From: Mycolicibacterium mengxianglii
Lineage (GTDB): Bacteria > Actinomycetota > Actinomycetes > Mycobacteriales > Mycobacteriaceae
DNA length: 64,000 bases
Direction: 5' to 3'
NCBI RefSeq assembly: GCF_015710575.1
Contig: NZ_CP065373.1
Coordinates: 4,836,001 to 4,900,000, forward strand
A program made the position numbers and the translations under genes. Shown here piece after piece: positions 36,059 through 45,778 of the stretch. The notes below the pieces were generated by a model. It did not search any database, had not been told where the DNA came from, and saw only the letters and a list, made by a program, of their open reading frames with translations. Every line of letters begins with the position of its first letter. Position 1 is the first letter of the stretch.

Positions 36059-36705
36059 CTGACGGTGAGCAGGCGACAGGTTCGGGCGACCGGGCAGTAG
36101 CCGCCGCAGCCGAGCGCGCCAAGATCACCGCCGCGCGCAACATTCCGACCTTCGATGATCTGCCGCTGCCCGCGGACACCGCGAACCTGCGGAAGGGTGC
36201 CAACCTCAACGATGCCCTGTTGGCGTTGTTGCCCCTGGTCGGCGTCTGGCGCGGCGAAGGCGAAGGCCGTGATGCCCGCGGCGACTACCGGTTCGGTCAG
36301 CAGATCGTGGTGTCGCACGACGGCGGTGACTACCTGATCTGGGAAGCCCGCTCCTGGCGTTTGAACCAAACCGGCGAATACGAATCGGTCGGCCTGCGCG
36401 AGACCGGGTTCTGGCGGTTCGTCAACGACCCCGCCGATCCCAACGAAAGCCAAGCCATCGAGCTGCTGCTGGCCCACTCAGCCGGCTACGTCGAATTGTT
36501 CTACGGCCACCCCCGCAATCAGGCGTCGTGGGAACTGGTCACCGATGCCCTCGCACGCAGCAAGTCGGGGATGCTGGTCGGTGGTGCCAAACGGCTGTAC
36601 GGAATCGTCGAGGATGGCGACCTGGCCTACGTGGAAGAACGGGTCGACGCCGACGGCGGCCTCGTGCCGCACCTGTCTGCGCGGCTGACGCGCTTCGTCG
36701 GCTGA
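36055..36705 (+). CDS. Nitrobindin-like / FABP-like beta-barrel protein
   Basis: 216 residues, homologous to M. tuberculosis Rv0813c. Core motif [11 protein letters not shown] matches the G-x-W-x-G-x-G signature of the nitrobindin/THAP4 lipocalin-like barrel, with [13 protein letters not shown] and the C-terminal [11 protein letters not shown]. Nitrobindins bind ferric heme through a C-terminal His and can isomerise peroxynitrite, but the Rv0813c subgroup is reported to lack that residue, so heme binding here is uncertain; a His is present in VPHL. GTG start overlaps the small membrane-protein stop by 4 bp. Confidence 0.87.
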   Translation: MTDGEQATGSGDRAVAAAAERAKITAARNIPTFDDLPLPADTANLRKGANLNDALLALLPLVGVWRGEGEGRDARGDYRFGQQIVVSHDGGDYLIWEARSWRLNQTGEYESVGLRETGFWRFVNDPADPNESQAIELLLAHSAGYVELFYGHPRNQASWELVTDALARSKSGMLVGGAKRLYGIVEDGDLAYVEERVDADGGLVPHLSARLTRFVG

Positions 36706-36722
36706 CCCTGACGAGGAGATCT

Positions 36723-37028
36723 GTGCCAACCCTGCGGGTACTGCTGTGTGCGTTCGGCGTGCTGACGGTGGTCAGCTGCGGTTCATCGCCGAGCGCCGAG
36801 CCCACTGATGACACCCCGACATCCGGGGCGAGCACGGCGCCCGCTGCCGAGCACGGCGCGTACGCCCACTGTCTGGACGAGCATGGAGTTCCGGCGGCGC
36901 CGGGCCCCGGCCCGGGGCCTGCGCCCGGACCCGGGCCTGCAACGCCGCCGGCCGGCATCGACGAGTCAACCTGGCAGCAGGCGGTCGACGCATGCACCGA
37001 GCTGGCTCCGGGACCCGCTGGCGGCTGA
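36723..37028 (+). CDS. Small lipoprotein with paired-cysteine motif (paralogue 1)
   Basis: 101 residues from GTG 36723 with GAGGAG upstream. Lipobox VVSC (Cys at 19). The mature part has HCLDEHGVPA, a Pro-Gly repeat (PGPGPGPAPGPGP) and WQQAVDACTELAP: two cysteines bracketing the Pro-rich linker, likely a disulfide. The same layout (QCLSDNGVPA ... WESAMQACQPLAP) occurs at 39623-40006, across the amino-acid transporter. Function unknown. Confidence 0.82.
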   Translation: MPTLRVLLCAFGVLTVVSCGSSPSAEPTDDTPTSGASTAPAAEHGAYAHCLDEHGVPAAPGPGPGPAPGPGPATPPAGIDESTWQQAVDACTELAPGPAGG

Positions 37029-37035
37029 CGCGCGC

Positions 37036-37785
37036 TCAGTCCCGCCCGGCGCTGCTGAGCCGCGCCAGGAACTGCTGGGTCCGCGGTTCCCGCGGCGCAC
37101 CGAGAACCTGTTCCGGCGAGCCGGATTCGAGGATCCGCCCGCCGTCCAGAAAGCACACCACATCGGCGACCTGGCGCGCGAAACCCATTTCATGCGTTGC
37201 CATCACGATCGTTCGGCCGGACGTGGCCAGCTCCCCCAGCAGTTCCAAGACCTCACCCACCAGCTCGGGATCCAGCGCGCTGGTCACCTCGTCGAGCAGC
37301 AGCACCCTGGGGTCGTAGGCCAGCGCACGGGCGATCGCGACCCGCTGCTGCTGCCCGCCGGACAGCCGGTCGGGATAGGTGTCGGCGCGGTCGCCGAGCC
37401 CCACCCTGGCCAACAGTTCGCGCCCGCGTGTCTCGGCGTCGCGGCGCGCCTGCCCGTGTACCACCCGGGGTGCCAGGGTGATGTTGTCCAGCACGGACAT
37501 GTGCGGGAACAGGTTGAAGGACTGGAACACCATCGCCATCGACCGCCGCACCTCGTCGGCATTGATGCGCGGGTCACTGATGTCGCGCCCGTCGAGAAGG
37601 ATCTGGCCGTCGTCGATCTCGTCGAGCAGGTCGATGCACCGCAGCAGCGTCGACTTGCCCGAGCCGGAAGCCCCGATCAACACGACGACCTGGTGCTCGT
37701 CGACGTCGAGGTCGATACCGTCGAGGACGCGCCGGTCGCCGTAGTCCTTCACCACCCCGCGCAGCGAGAGCACCGTGCTTGTCAC
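37036..37785 (-). CDS. Polar amino-acid ABC transporter ATP-binding protein (GlnQ family)
   Basis: 249 residues from GTG 37785. Walker A GASGSGKST (about 38-46), Q-loop MVFQSFNLFPHMSVLDN, signature [15 protein letters not shown], Walker B VLLLDEVTSALDP, switch ATHEMGFA: classic GlnQ/HisP type. It energises the permease encoded just upstream on the same strand. Its GTG would overlap the permease TGA as GTGA if the permease frame were restored. Convergent with the upstream lipoprotein gene. Confidence 0.94.
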   Translation of the reverse strand: MTSTVLSLRGVVKDYGDRRVLDGIDLDVDEHQVVVLIGASGSGKSTLLRCIDLLDEIDDGQILLDGRDISDPRINADEVRRSMAMVFQSFNLFPHMSVLDNITLAPRVVHGQARRDAETRGRELLARVGLGDRADTYPDRLSGGQQQRVAIARALAYDPRVLLLDEVTSALDPELVGEVLELLGELATSGRTIVMATHEMGFARQVADVVCFLDGGRILESGSPEQVLGAPREPRTQQFLARLSSAGRD

Positions 37786-38608
37786 AGGCCCCCTGCCGAT
37801 GGGCGGCGCGCCTGGTCGCCCAGTCGGCCAGGCGCGCCGACGGAACCGCCAGCGCCACGAACAGCAGCCCGGCCACGACGTAGGGCGTGAAGTTATAGGA
37901 CGTCGCGACCTGGATCTGGGCGGCGCGCACCGCATCGACCGCGCCGAGCACCGAGATCAGACCGCAGTCCTTCTGCAGCGCCACAAAATCGTTGAGCAGC
38001 GCCGGGGTGACCCGCCGCGCGGCCTGCGGCAGCACCACCATCCGCATGGTGCGGCGGTGGTTGAGGCCCAGTGACCGGGCAGCGGCGATCTGCGACGGGT
38101 GCACCGAGTCGATTCCGGCACGGAACACCTCGGCTACGTAGGCCGAGTAGATGAGGACCAGCGCCAGGCCGCCGAGAAGCACGGGGTTGTTGGGCACACC
38201 CTGTAGACGTAGACCGGGCAGCCCGAAGCCCACCAGGTAGAGGCAGATCAGCAGCGGCAGTCCGCGGAACAGGTCGACGTAGGCAATGACCAACGCGCGC
38301 ACCGGAAACCACACCGGCCCGCGCAGCGTACGCAGCGCAGCCAGCCCCAGGCCGAAAATCAGGATCAGGAGCTGACACACCACGAGCACCCGCAGGTTGA
38401 GCCACAGTCCGTCCAGTATCGCCGGCAGGCTGTCCCACCCGATCCGCAGATCGAAGAACGAGTCCCGCACCCGCGGCCAGCCGGGTGAGGACGCCACGGT
38501 CACCGCGATGACGGCGGCGAACACCAAGGTGGAGGCCAGGGCGACCAGCGTCGAGCGTCGCGCGCGGGTCCGGTGATAGGCGTGGCGCTCGACAGCAAGC
38601 GCAGTCAC
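37782..38608 (-). CDS. Polar amino-acid ABC transporter permease, apparent frameshift near the 3' end
   Basis: HisM/GlnP-type permease with about five helices: LWLNLRVLVVCQLLILIFGLG start, AYVDLFRGLPLLICLYLVG, YVAEVFRAGIDSVHPSQIAAARSLG (EAA loop) and QIQVATSYNFTPYVVAGLLF. The start GTG 38608 overlaps the binding-protein stop by 4 bp. As sequenced, the frame does not stop after SARLADWATRR but runs about 70 codons antiphase through the ATPase gene to 37574. One extra G in the G5 run (37789-37793) would restore a stop (TGA 37782-37784) overlapping the ATPase GTG. Hence an indel, sequencing error or slippage site is suspected; the end given is the restored one. Confidence 0.8.
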
Positions 38609-39483
38609 GTCAGCGCTGGTGCACTGCCGGCCTCGTCCAGCCACTGCTTCTGCAACTGGGCGAGCGTGCCGTCACTGCGCAACTCGTCGACCGCTGAGGA
38701 GACGCAGGGTGTCAGCGGGCTGCCCTTGTCGAGCACGATCCCGAACTGCTCCGGCTTGTCCGTGGTGGCGGGCAGTTGGCCGACGATGAGGCCGTCGTCG
38801 AGTTCGGCCTGCACCGCGAACGCGGTCGGCAGATCGAGCACCAGCGCGTCGATCTGGTTACTCAGCAGCGCCGCCTTGGCGTCGTCGTTGTTGTTGTAGA
38901 CGGCGACGGGCTCGGTCGGTTTCAGCGCGTCGGCGGCGGTGTAGCTGGTGGTGCCGACCTGGGCACCGACGCGCAGGGCACGCAACGCGTCGAGGGTCTT
39001 CGCCGCAGCAGCGGGCGAGGATTTGACGGTGACGACGGCCTGGGTGACGTCGTAGTACGGCGCGGAGAAGTCGACGGCGTTCTTGCGTTCGTCGGTGATG
39101 GAGAACTCGGACAGGTTGGCGTCGAACGTCTTGGCGCCCGGCGCGATGGCAGCGTTGAACGGCACCCGGACCCAGGTGACCTCGTCTTTGTCGAAGCCCA
39201 GCTTCTCGGCGACCGCATAGGCCACGGCGGATTCGTAACCCTGCCCGCTGGCCGGGTCGTCGTCGATGAACCACGGCGGGTACGCGGGCTGGTCGGTGCC
39301 GAACGTCAACCGGCCGGCGGTGAGCGTCTTCAGGGAGTCCTTGGCGCACTTGTCGTTTCCGCTGGCAGCGGCTGAGGTGTCCTGGTCGGCACTGCCGTCA
39401 TCGGCCGGGGCGCACCCCGCGCCGACAAGGGTGATCGCTGCTGCCACGCCTGCCAGCAGCCACGTTGTTGACCGGTTTCGCAT
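38605..39483 (-). CDS. Polar amino-acid ABC transporter substrate-binding lipoprotein
   Basis: 292 residues. Lipobox VGAGC (Cys at 24). PBP type II fold of the SBP_bac_3 class: LTAGRLTFGTDQPAYPPW, GYESAVAYAVAEKLGF, ANLSEFSITDERKNAVDFSAPYY (ligand-contact region), RVGAQVGTTSYTAADAL. Likely ligand a polar or cystine-like amino acid; not decidable. First gene of the SBP-permease-ATPase operon. The start is ATG 39483; the frame upstream is antisense to the other lipoprotein gene. Confidence 0.92.
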   Translation of the reverse strand: MRNRSTTWLLAGVAAAITLVGAGCAPADDGSADQDTSAAASGNDKCAKDSLKTLTAGRLTFGTDQPAYPPWFIDDDPASGQGYESAVAYAVAEKLGFDKDEVTWVRVPFNAAIAPGAKTFDANLSEFSITDERKNAVDFSAPYYDVTQAVVTVKSSPAAAAKTLDALRALRVGAQVGTTSYTAADALKPTEPVAVYNNNDDAKAALLSNQIDALVLDLPTAFAVQAELDDGLIVGQLPATTDKPEQFGIVLDKGSPLTPCVSSAVDELRSDGTLAQLQKQWLDEAGSAPALT

Positions 39484-39622
39484 CGCCGCATCATCGCTTA
39501 CCGCGGTCGGTCGCGCCACCAATGGGCTCACAGCTGGTTGATATTCCTCAGCTAAGGCAGGCAAAGATATGCCGCTTAGCGTCTCGGGAGGTTTGACCAT
39601 CACGTCGAGAGGGAGAGTTCCT

Positions 39623-40006
39623 GTGTCTTCATCAACTGTGTCGGCCTGGCGTCGCGGGGCGGTCGCGGCGGCCGCGCTGGCCGTCATCGGCCTGGGCGCG
39701 GCGTGTTCCACCGAGGCGACACCTGACGCCGGGAATGTTTCGGAGCCCGGGGGCGGGGCAGCTGTCGAGGTGACGGGCACCGGCGACCACGAAGCGTTTG
39801 CGCAGTGCCTGTCCGACAACGGGGTCCCGGCCCCGCTCGACGGTGGCCCGGGTGGCCCGGGTGGGGAACCTCCCGTAGGTCCGCCGCCGTTCGGTGGCCC
39901 GGGCGAGGGCCGGACTCCGCCGGCGCCGCCGAACGTCGATCAGGGTGTGTGGGAGTCAGCCATGCAGGCCTGCCAGCCGCTGGCGCCGACGCCGCCGGTC
40001 TCATAA
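39623..40006 (+). CDS. Small lipoprotein with paired-cysteine motif (paralogue 2)
   Basis: 127 residues from GTG 39623 (GGGAGAG upstream). Lipobox LGAAC followed by a Gly/Pro-rich region. AQCLSDNGVPAPLDGG, a Gly-Pro linker and WESAMQACQPLAP match paralogue 1 at 36723-37028. The two genes flank the minus-strand amino-acid ABC operon on either side in the same orientation. Secreted and lipid-anchored; function unknown. Confidence 0.82.
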   Translation: MSSSTVSAWRRGAVAAAALAVIGLGAACSTEATPDAGNVSEPGGGAAVEVTGTGDHEAFAQCLSDNGVPAPLDGGPGGPGGEPPVGPPPFGGPGEGRTPPAPPNVDQGVWESAMQACQPLAPTPPVS

Positions 40007-40023
40007 CGGCCGAAGAAAATGGG

Positions 40024-40073
40024 CGGCCCCCGAGCCATGATCCTGGTTGGACAAACCGGGAGCTCGGGGGCCG
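40024..40073. terminator. Extended hairpin after the lipoprotein gene
   Basis: CGGCCCCCGAGC (40024-40035) pairs perfectly with GCTCGGGGGCCG (40062-40073); inside the loop CCTGGTT and AACCGGG add a second helix. It starts 18 bases after the stop at 40006 and probably ends that transcript. Confidence 0.7.
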
Positions 40074-40241
40074 GGTGGCTGCTTGGAATTCGCCAGCGCT
40101 CGCAGGTGAATTCACAGCCTGGTGCTGCTAGCGGGCAGCCACCTCACATGTCCATAAGTCACTCAAAATTGTGGACCACCTCCCTTCTTGTGTACCGACG
40201 AAAGTACCCGGGAAACGGCGGCCCGACAACCGATTTAGCCC

Positions 40242-41120
40242 TCAGCGATCACTGAGAATCGCCGCGTCGATCAGAGCGGCCATATCGGTGGCAAACGGCG
40301 CGGCAGCCAGTGGCCGGCCGTCGAGGGTGTGCACCCTGGCGGCGAGGGTGATCGCCGACACCAGCCAAACCCCTTGAGCTGCATGAAGATCGGCTAGCCG
40401 CAACGCGCGGTAATCGCAGTCGTAACCCTTGGCCCGGGCTACCTCGAACAGCGCCTGCTGGGTGGTGCCACGCAAAATCGGATACCACGGTGGCGGCGTC
40501 AGCAGGCACGGGCTGCCCGAGGAGCCCGCAGCGTCGTCGGTGGCGATCACCACAGTCGAGCGGGGCCCTTCGAGGATGAAGCCGTCTGAGCTGACGAACA
40601 CCACGTCGTCTGCCCCCTCCGCTGCGGCGTGCCGCAGCGCGGCCATGTTGACCGCATAGGACAGGGTCTTGGCCCCGGCCAGCAGCCAGGGCAGCCCGTC
40701 GGCGCCGTTGGCTGACAGTCCCCGGTCCAATGACAGCGCAGAGACGCCGTCACGCCGGGCGGCGGCAACCCGGTCGGCGAGCGGGCCGACGCTGACGTAC
40801 GCCGTCGGCGGGGAGCCCCCTTCCCTGCCCCGGCTGTACACCAGCCGCAGCGCGGCCTCGTCGCTGGTGCCGGCCGTCCACTGTTGTGTCGCGGCGGTGA
40901 TGGCGGCACGCCACGCGGGCAGATCCGGCGGGGGCAGCTGCAGTGACTTGGCCGAACCGGCGAGCCGACGCAGATGCGGTTCCACCAGGCAGGCGCGGCC
41001 GTCGCGCACCAGCAGTGTTTCGAACACCCCGTCGCCGCGTACGGCGGCCAGATCGTCGGCGTACAGCAGTGGGACGTCCGGGTCGTGCACCGTGCCGTCA
41101 AGTGTGACCACCACAACCAT
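40242..41120 (-). CDS. pabC: Class IV PLP aminotransferase (aminodeoxychorismate lyase-like)
   Basis: 292 residues. Fold-type IV PLP enzyme: DDLAAVRGDGVFETLLV, GLPWLLAGAKTLSYAVNMAAL (with the PLP Lys in GAKTLSY), DDVVFVSSDGFILEGPRSTV and the C-terminal GVWLVSAITLAARV. The gene is equivalent to Rv0812. PabC converts aminodeoxychorismate to p-aminobenzoate for folate; family members also include branched-chain and D-amino-acid aminotransferases, so the symbol is by position and resemblance. ATG 41120, divergent from ygfZ. Confidence 0.85.
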   Translation of the reverse strand: MVVVVTLDGTVHDPDVPLLYADDLAAVRGDGVFETLLVRDGRACLVEPHLRRLAGSAKSLQLPPPDLPAWRAAITAATQQWTAGTSDEAALRLVYSRGREGGSPPTAYVSVGPLADRVAAARRDGVSALSLDRGLSANGADGLPWLLAGAKTLSYAVNMAALRHAAAEGADDVVFVSSDGFILEGPRSTVVIATDDAAGSSGSPCLLTPPPWYPILRGTTQQALFEVARAKGYDCDYRALRLADLHAAQGVWLVSAITLAARVHTLDGRPLAAAPFATDMAALIDAAILSDR

Positions 41121-41197
41121 GGGCACACAGCTTAGTGCCGTTCCGACACCGCGGGCGAGCGGGAATAACGGGTTCCGGTGAACCGTAGAGTTGAGAT

Positions 41198-42301
41198 GTG
41201 AATGCTGTCCCCGCCCCTGAATCCGGACCCGATGCCGGTGCCGTGTGGCATTTCGGCGATCCATTCGGTGAACAACGTGCCGCAGCTACCAGCGCCGTCG
41301 TCATCGACCGCTCCCATCGGGCGGTGCTGAAGCTGACCGGCAAGGACCGACAGAGCTGGCTGCACAGCATCTCGAGCCAGCACGTGAGCGCGCTGCCCGA
41401 CGGCGCGACCGTGCAGAACCTGAGTCTGGACGCGCAGGGCCGGGTGGAAGACCACTGGCTGCAGACCGAACTCGGCGGGGTCACCTACCTCGACACCGAG
41501 CCGTGGCGGGGGAAACCGCTGCTGGCATACCTGCAGCGGATGGTCTTCTGGTCCGAGGTGACCGTCGAGCTCGCCGACCTGGCGGTGCTGACCGTGCTCG
41601 GGCCGGAAGCGGGCGAGCCCGCGGTGTTGCAGGCTCTGGGTTTGGACAGCCTGCCGCAGGAGTGGCAGGCCGTGGCGGTACCGGGCGGCGGGGTGGTCCG
41701 GCGAATGCCAGGGGTGTCGCTGAGCCCTGGAGTCCACGACGTCGAGCTCGACGTGCTGGTGCCGCGCGCCGACGCGGTCGCCTGGCAGGACCGGTTGGTC
41801 CGGGCCGGCGTCGGCCGAGCGGGGGTCTGGGCCTACGAGGCGCGGCGAGTCGCGGCGGTGCGGCCCCGCCTGGGCGTGGACACCGACGAGCGCACCATCC
41901 CACATGAGGTTCGCTGGATCGGTGGGCCCGGCGAAGGGGCGGTACACCTCGACAAAGGTTGCTATCGAGGGCAGGAAACCGTCGCTCGCGTGTACAACCT
42001 CGGCAAGCCGCCGCGAATGCTGGTGCTGGTGCATCTGGACGGCTCAGCCGAGCGCCCCAGCACCGGGGACCCGGTGCTGGCCGGTGGTCGTGTGGTCGGG
42101 CGACTGGGCACCGTGGTGGACCACGTAGACCTGGGGCCGGTGGCCCTGGCGTTGGTGAAGCGTGGGCTGTCGGCCGAGACCGAGCTCTCTACCGGCGGCG
42201 ACACCGAGGTCGCCGCTGTGATCGACGCCGATTCCCTGCCTCCCGCCGACGTCGCCGGGGCTGGACGGGCAGCCGTGGACCGGCTGCGCGGCCGGGTGTA
42301 G
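41198..42301 (+). CDS. ygfZ: YgfZ/GcvT-like folate-binding protein
   Basis: 367 residues. GcvT-type fold with the diagnostic YgfZ motif KGCYRGQETVARVYNLGKPP (Cys essential in E. coli). YgfZ uses a folate to support assembly or repair of certain Fe-S enzymes. It is not the glycine-cleavage T protein, though often annotated so. GTG 41198 has TAGAGT six bases upstream (41186-41191), a leaderless start. Next to a folate-related pabC-like gene, as in M. tuberculosis (Rv0811c-Rv0812). Confidence 0.92.
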   Translation: MNAVPAPESGPDAGAVWHFGDPFGEQRAAATSAVVIDRSHRAVLKLTGKDRQSWLHSISSQHVSALPDGATVQNLSLDAQGRVEDHWLQTELGGVTYLDTEPWRGKPLLAYLQRMVFWSEVTVELADLAVLTVLGPEAGEPAVLQALGLDSLPQEWQAVAVPGGGVVRRMPGVSLSPGVHDVELDVLVPRADAVAWQDRLVRAGVGRAGVWAYEARRVAAVRPRLGVDTDERTIPHEVRWIGGPGEGAVHLDKGCYRGQETVARVYNLGKPPRMLVLVHLDGSAERPSTGDPVLAGGRVVGRLGTVVDHVDLGPVALALVKRGLSAETELSTGGDTEVAAVIDADSLPPADVAGAGRAAVDRLRGRV

Positions 42302-42464
42302 GAATCCGGGGATGAACCGCCAGAGAAGCTGTGACACTCACCGCCGATGGGCCTGCCAGCAGAGCCGGTCGGGGCACGGTAAAGTGATCGCAGGACAATA
42401 AACACACAGATCGGAGCCGCTCACATTGTTGGGCCGCTCCGTTATTGCGCGAGGGGGTTCCCCC

Positions 42465-42650
42465 ATGGGCCGCGGCCGGGCAAAGGCAAAGCAGACCAAG
42501 GTTGCTCGAGAGCTGAAGTACAGCTCTCCGCAAACCGACTTTGAACGACTCCGAAAGGAGCTGTCGGGCTCGGAAGCGGACGACACCACTGACGTCGATG
42601 ACGGATTAGTGGACGATCGCTGGAGTGACGACGACGCGTGGCGCCGTTGA
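42465..42650 (+). CDS. DUF3073 small protein
   Basis: 61 residues, equivalent to Rv0810c. A basic start (MGRGRAKAKQTKVARELKY) and an acidic tail (SGSEADDTTDVDDGLVDDRW) are the DUF3073 hallmarks. Very widely conserved in actinobacteria; function unknown, possibly nucleic-acid binding through the basic N-terminus. Start 42465 with GAGGGGG upstream. Confidence 0.9.
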   Translation: MGRGRAKAKQTKVARELKYSSPQTDFERLRKELSGSEADDTTDVDDGLVDDRWSDDDAWRR

Positions 42651-42685
42651 CCCTTCCAAATCGGTAGTAGTGGCGAGCCCCGCGC

Positions 42686-43759
<1,074 letters not shown>

Positions 43760-43843
43760 CGCGCCTCAATCTACCGGTCGTAGGGGTCAGCCGGTATCAG
43801 CTGGGTCCCAGCAAGGCCCTGTGTAATCCCCGTCAGTGACCCT

Positions 43844-44290
43844 GTGCAACGCTTCCTGACCATGAGATCTGGGCCACTATCCGTGACATTGCTCGTCGCA
43901 GCCACAGCGCTGCTGCTCCCCGCTCCGGCTGCCGCAACCCCTGGTCGGGGTGTCAGCGCCTGGGTGATGGCCCAGGCAACCCGGGACGGGATGGATTACA
44001 TCACCCGCGAGATCATCATCGAGCCGGGCGGCAGCACAGGTTGGCACTGGCATGAGGGCCATCTCTATGGCCTGATCAAGCAGGGCACGCTCACCCACCA
44101 GACCGCCCACTGCACCCTCGACGGCATTTACGAAACCGGCGATTCGATCTCCGAGGAGACGGGGCCCGACCACGCGCACATCGGCCGCAATCTCGGTGAG
44201 GTCCCGGTGGTGCTGCAGGTCGTCTACATCAATCCGGCCGGCCACCCGTTGTCTCAGGACGTCGCCGATCCCGGCTGCGGCTACAACTGA
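43844..44290 (+). CDS. Secreted cupin-domain protein
   Basis: 148 residues from GTG 43844 (or 142 from ATG 43862). Signal peptide (LSVTLLVAATALLLPAPAAA) then a small cupin: GSTGWHWHEGHLYGLIKQG carries the metal-binding H-x-H-x-x-x-x plus Y/G pattern, and GPDHAHIGRNLGEVP the second cupin box with His residues. Likely binds a metal outside the membrane; substrate unknown. Its stop is only 4 bases before a 33-base poly-C run. It lies between purM and purF on the other strand and looks like an insertion in the purine locus. Confidence 0.85.
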   Translation: MQRFLTMRSGPLSVTLLVAATALLLPAPAAATPGRGVSAWVMAQATRDGMDYITREIIIEPGGSTGWHWHEGHLYGLIKQGTLTHQTAHCTLDGIYETGDSISEETGPDHAHIGRNLGEVPVVLQVVYINPAGHPLSQDVADPGCGYN

Positions 44291-44293
44291 CCG

Positions 44294-44329
<36 letters not shown>

Positions 44330-44391
44330 GCGAGCGTGCGTGTCCCCGCCCGCCGCGCCGCGAAAATCTCGTAGATAGCGCACCCTCGTCG
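44330..44391. repeat. Palindromic intergenic repeat (copy 2, degenerate)
   Basis: The left arm GCGAGCGTGCGTG (44330-44342) is identical to copy 1 at 35851. The right arm (GCGCACCCTCGTC, 44378-44390) is degenerate, as is the centre (CGCGAAAAT versus CGAAATGTG). The poly-C run immediately precedes it. Confidence 0.6.
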
Positions 44392-44461
44392 CCGTCCCCG
44401 TGTCCTGATTTCGTCATGTTCGGCGCAGTTTCAAGCTGCACTTTCAGGGCTACGCATCACC

Positions 44462-45769
44462 GTGACATCGCAGCAGGTCCTCGTGACGGGCTCTACCGGC
44501 TACATCGGCGGCCGGCTGGTACCCGCCCTCCTCGAGCGGGGGCACAAGGTGCGGGCCATGGCACGCACCCCCGGCAAGCTCGACGAGGTGCCGTGGCGCG
44601 CCGATGCCGACGTGGCCGAGGGTGACCTGACGAAGCCCGATTCCCTGCGCGAGGCATTCACCGGCGTCGACGTGGTGTTCTACCTGGCGCATTCGATGGG
44701 CACCTCGGAGGACTTCGTCGACGAAGAACGCCGGGCTGCCATCAACGTCGTGGAGGCCGCCCGTCAGGCCGGAGTACGGCGGTTGGTGTACCTGAGCGGC
44801 TTGCACCCCGCCGGCGCGGAATTGTCGCGCCATCTGCAGTCCCGGACCGCGGTCGGCGACATCCTGCTCGATTCCGATATCGAGACGGTGGTGCTGCAGG
44901 CCGGTGTGGTGATCGGCTCCGGTTCGGCGTCGTTCGAGATGATCCGGCACCTCACCGACCGGCTTCCAGTGATGACAACCCCGAAATGGGTGCACAACAA
45001 GATTCAGCCCATCGCGGTGCACGACGTATTGCATTACCTCGCTGAGGCGGCGACGGCGCCGTTCCCCGCTTCCCGGACGTGGGATATCGGCGGACCCGAC
45101 GTCCTCGAATACGGGGACATGATGCAGATCTACGCCGAGGTGGCCGGTCTGCGGCGGCGGCGGATGGTGGTGCTGCCCTTCCTGACGCCGACGATCGCAA
45201 GCTGGTGGGTCGGGCTGGTGACGCCGATCCCGTCCGGGCTGGCGCGCCCGCTGGTGGAATCGTTGCACTGCGATGCGGTGGCCGACGAACACGACATCGA
45301 CACCGTCATCGCCGCGCCGGACGGGGGCCTCACGTCGTACCGCGAGTCGGTGGAGTTGGCGCTGCACCAAATCAAGCAGGGCGAATTCGAGCCCTCATGG
45401 GCGACTTCCGGCCCGGCGAATCCCCTGCCCAGCGATCCGTCCTGGGCCGGGCAGGTGCTGGTCAGCGACACGCTATCGGGGACGAGCCCACACCATCCCG
45501 ACACCGTATGGGCGGCGCTGACACAGCCGGGGCGCGGTTGGGAGTTGAGCTCGCGCGAAGCGGGTGCCCACGCGCGGCTGCAGAGCCGGGGGTGGGTGCC
45601 CGGCGACGCCTGGGTGGATGTGACCGCGAGCCAACGCCCTGACGGGGAAACCGAGTTCGAGCAGACGGCGACACTGTGCCCGCGCGGACTTGCCGGGCAG
45701 CTGTATGCGGCAAGCGTCTGGCCGGTGCGCCGAAAGTTGTTGCAACGCAACGCTTTACGACGCGTTTGA
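44462..45769 (+). CDS. NAD(P)-binding SDR/epimerase fused to a DUF2867-like domain
   Basis: 435 residues from GTG 44462. N-terminal atypical SDR: VTGSTGYIGGRLVPALLERG (cofactor loop), LVYLSGLHP, and NKIQPIAVHDVLHYL. The rest (from about 290) resembles DUF2867 (GTSPHHPDTVWAALTQPGRGW, TASQRPDGETEFEQTA, GLAGQLYAASVWPVRRKLL). Such proteins occur in many actinobacteria; substrate unknown. Together with the cupin gene it separates purF from purM. It ends 9 bp before the convergent purF stop. Confidence 0.82.
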   Translation: MTSQQVLVTGSTGYIGGRLVPALLERGHKVRAMARTPGKLDEVPWRADADVAEGDLTKPDSLREAFTGVDVVFYLAHSMGTSEDFVDEERRAAINVVEAARQAGVRRLVYLSGLHPAGAELSRHLQSRTAVGDILLDSDIETVVLQAGVVIGSGSASFEMIRHLTDRLPVMTTPKWVHNKIQPIAVHDVLHYLAEAATAPFPASRTWDIGGPDVLEYGDMMQIYAEVAGLRRRRMVVLPFLTPTIASWWVGLVTPIPSGLARPLVESLHCDAVADEHDIDTVIAAPDGGLTSYRESVELALHQIKQGEFEPSWATSGPANPLPSDPSWAGQVLVSDTLSGTSPHHPDTVWAALTQPGRGWELSSREAGAHARLQSRGWVPGDAWVDVTASQRPDGETEFEQTATLCPRGLAGQLYAASVWPVRRKLLQRNALRRV

Positions 45770-45778
45770 GCAGTCTGG

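Noticed and set aside
37574..37781. C-terminal extension of the permease frame as a true domain
   Set aside because: The extension is low-complexity Arg-rich sequence antiphase to the ATPase gene, typical of a frame running through another gene; a one-base indel explains it.
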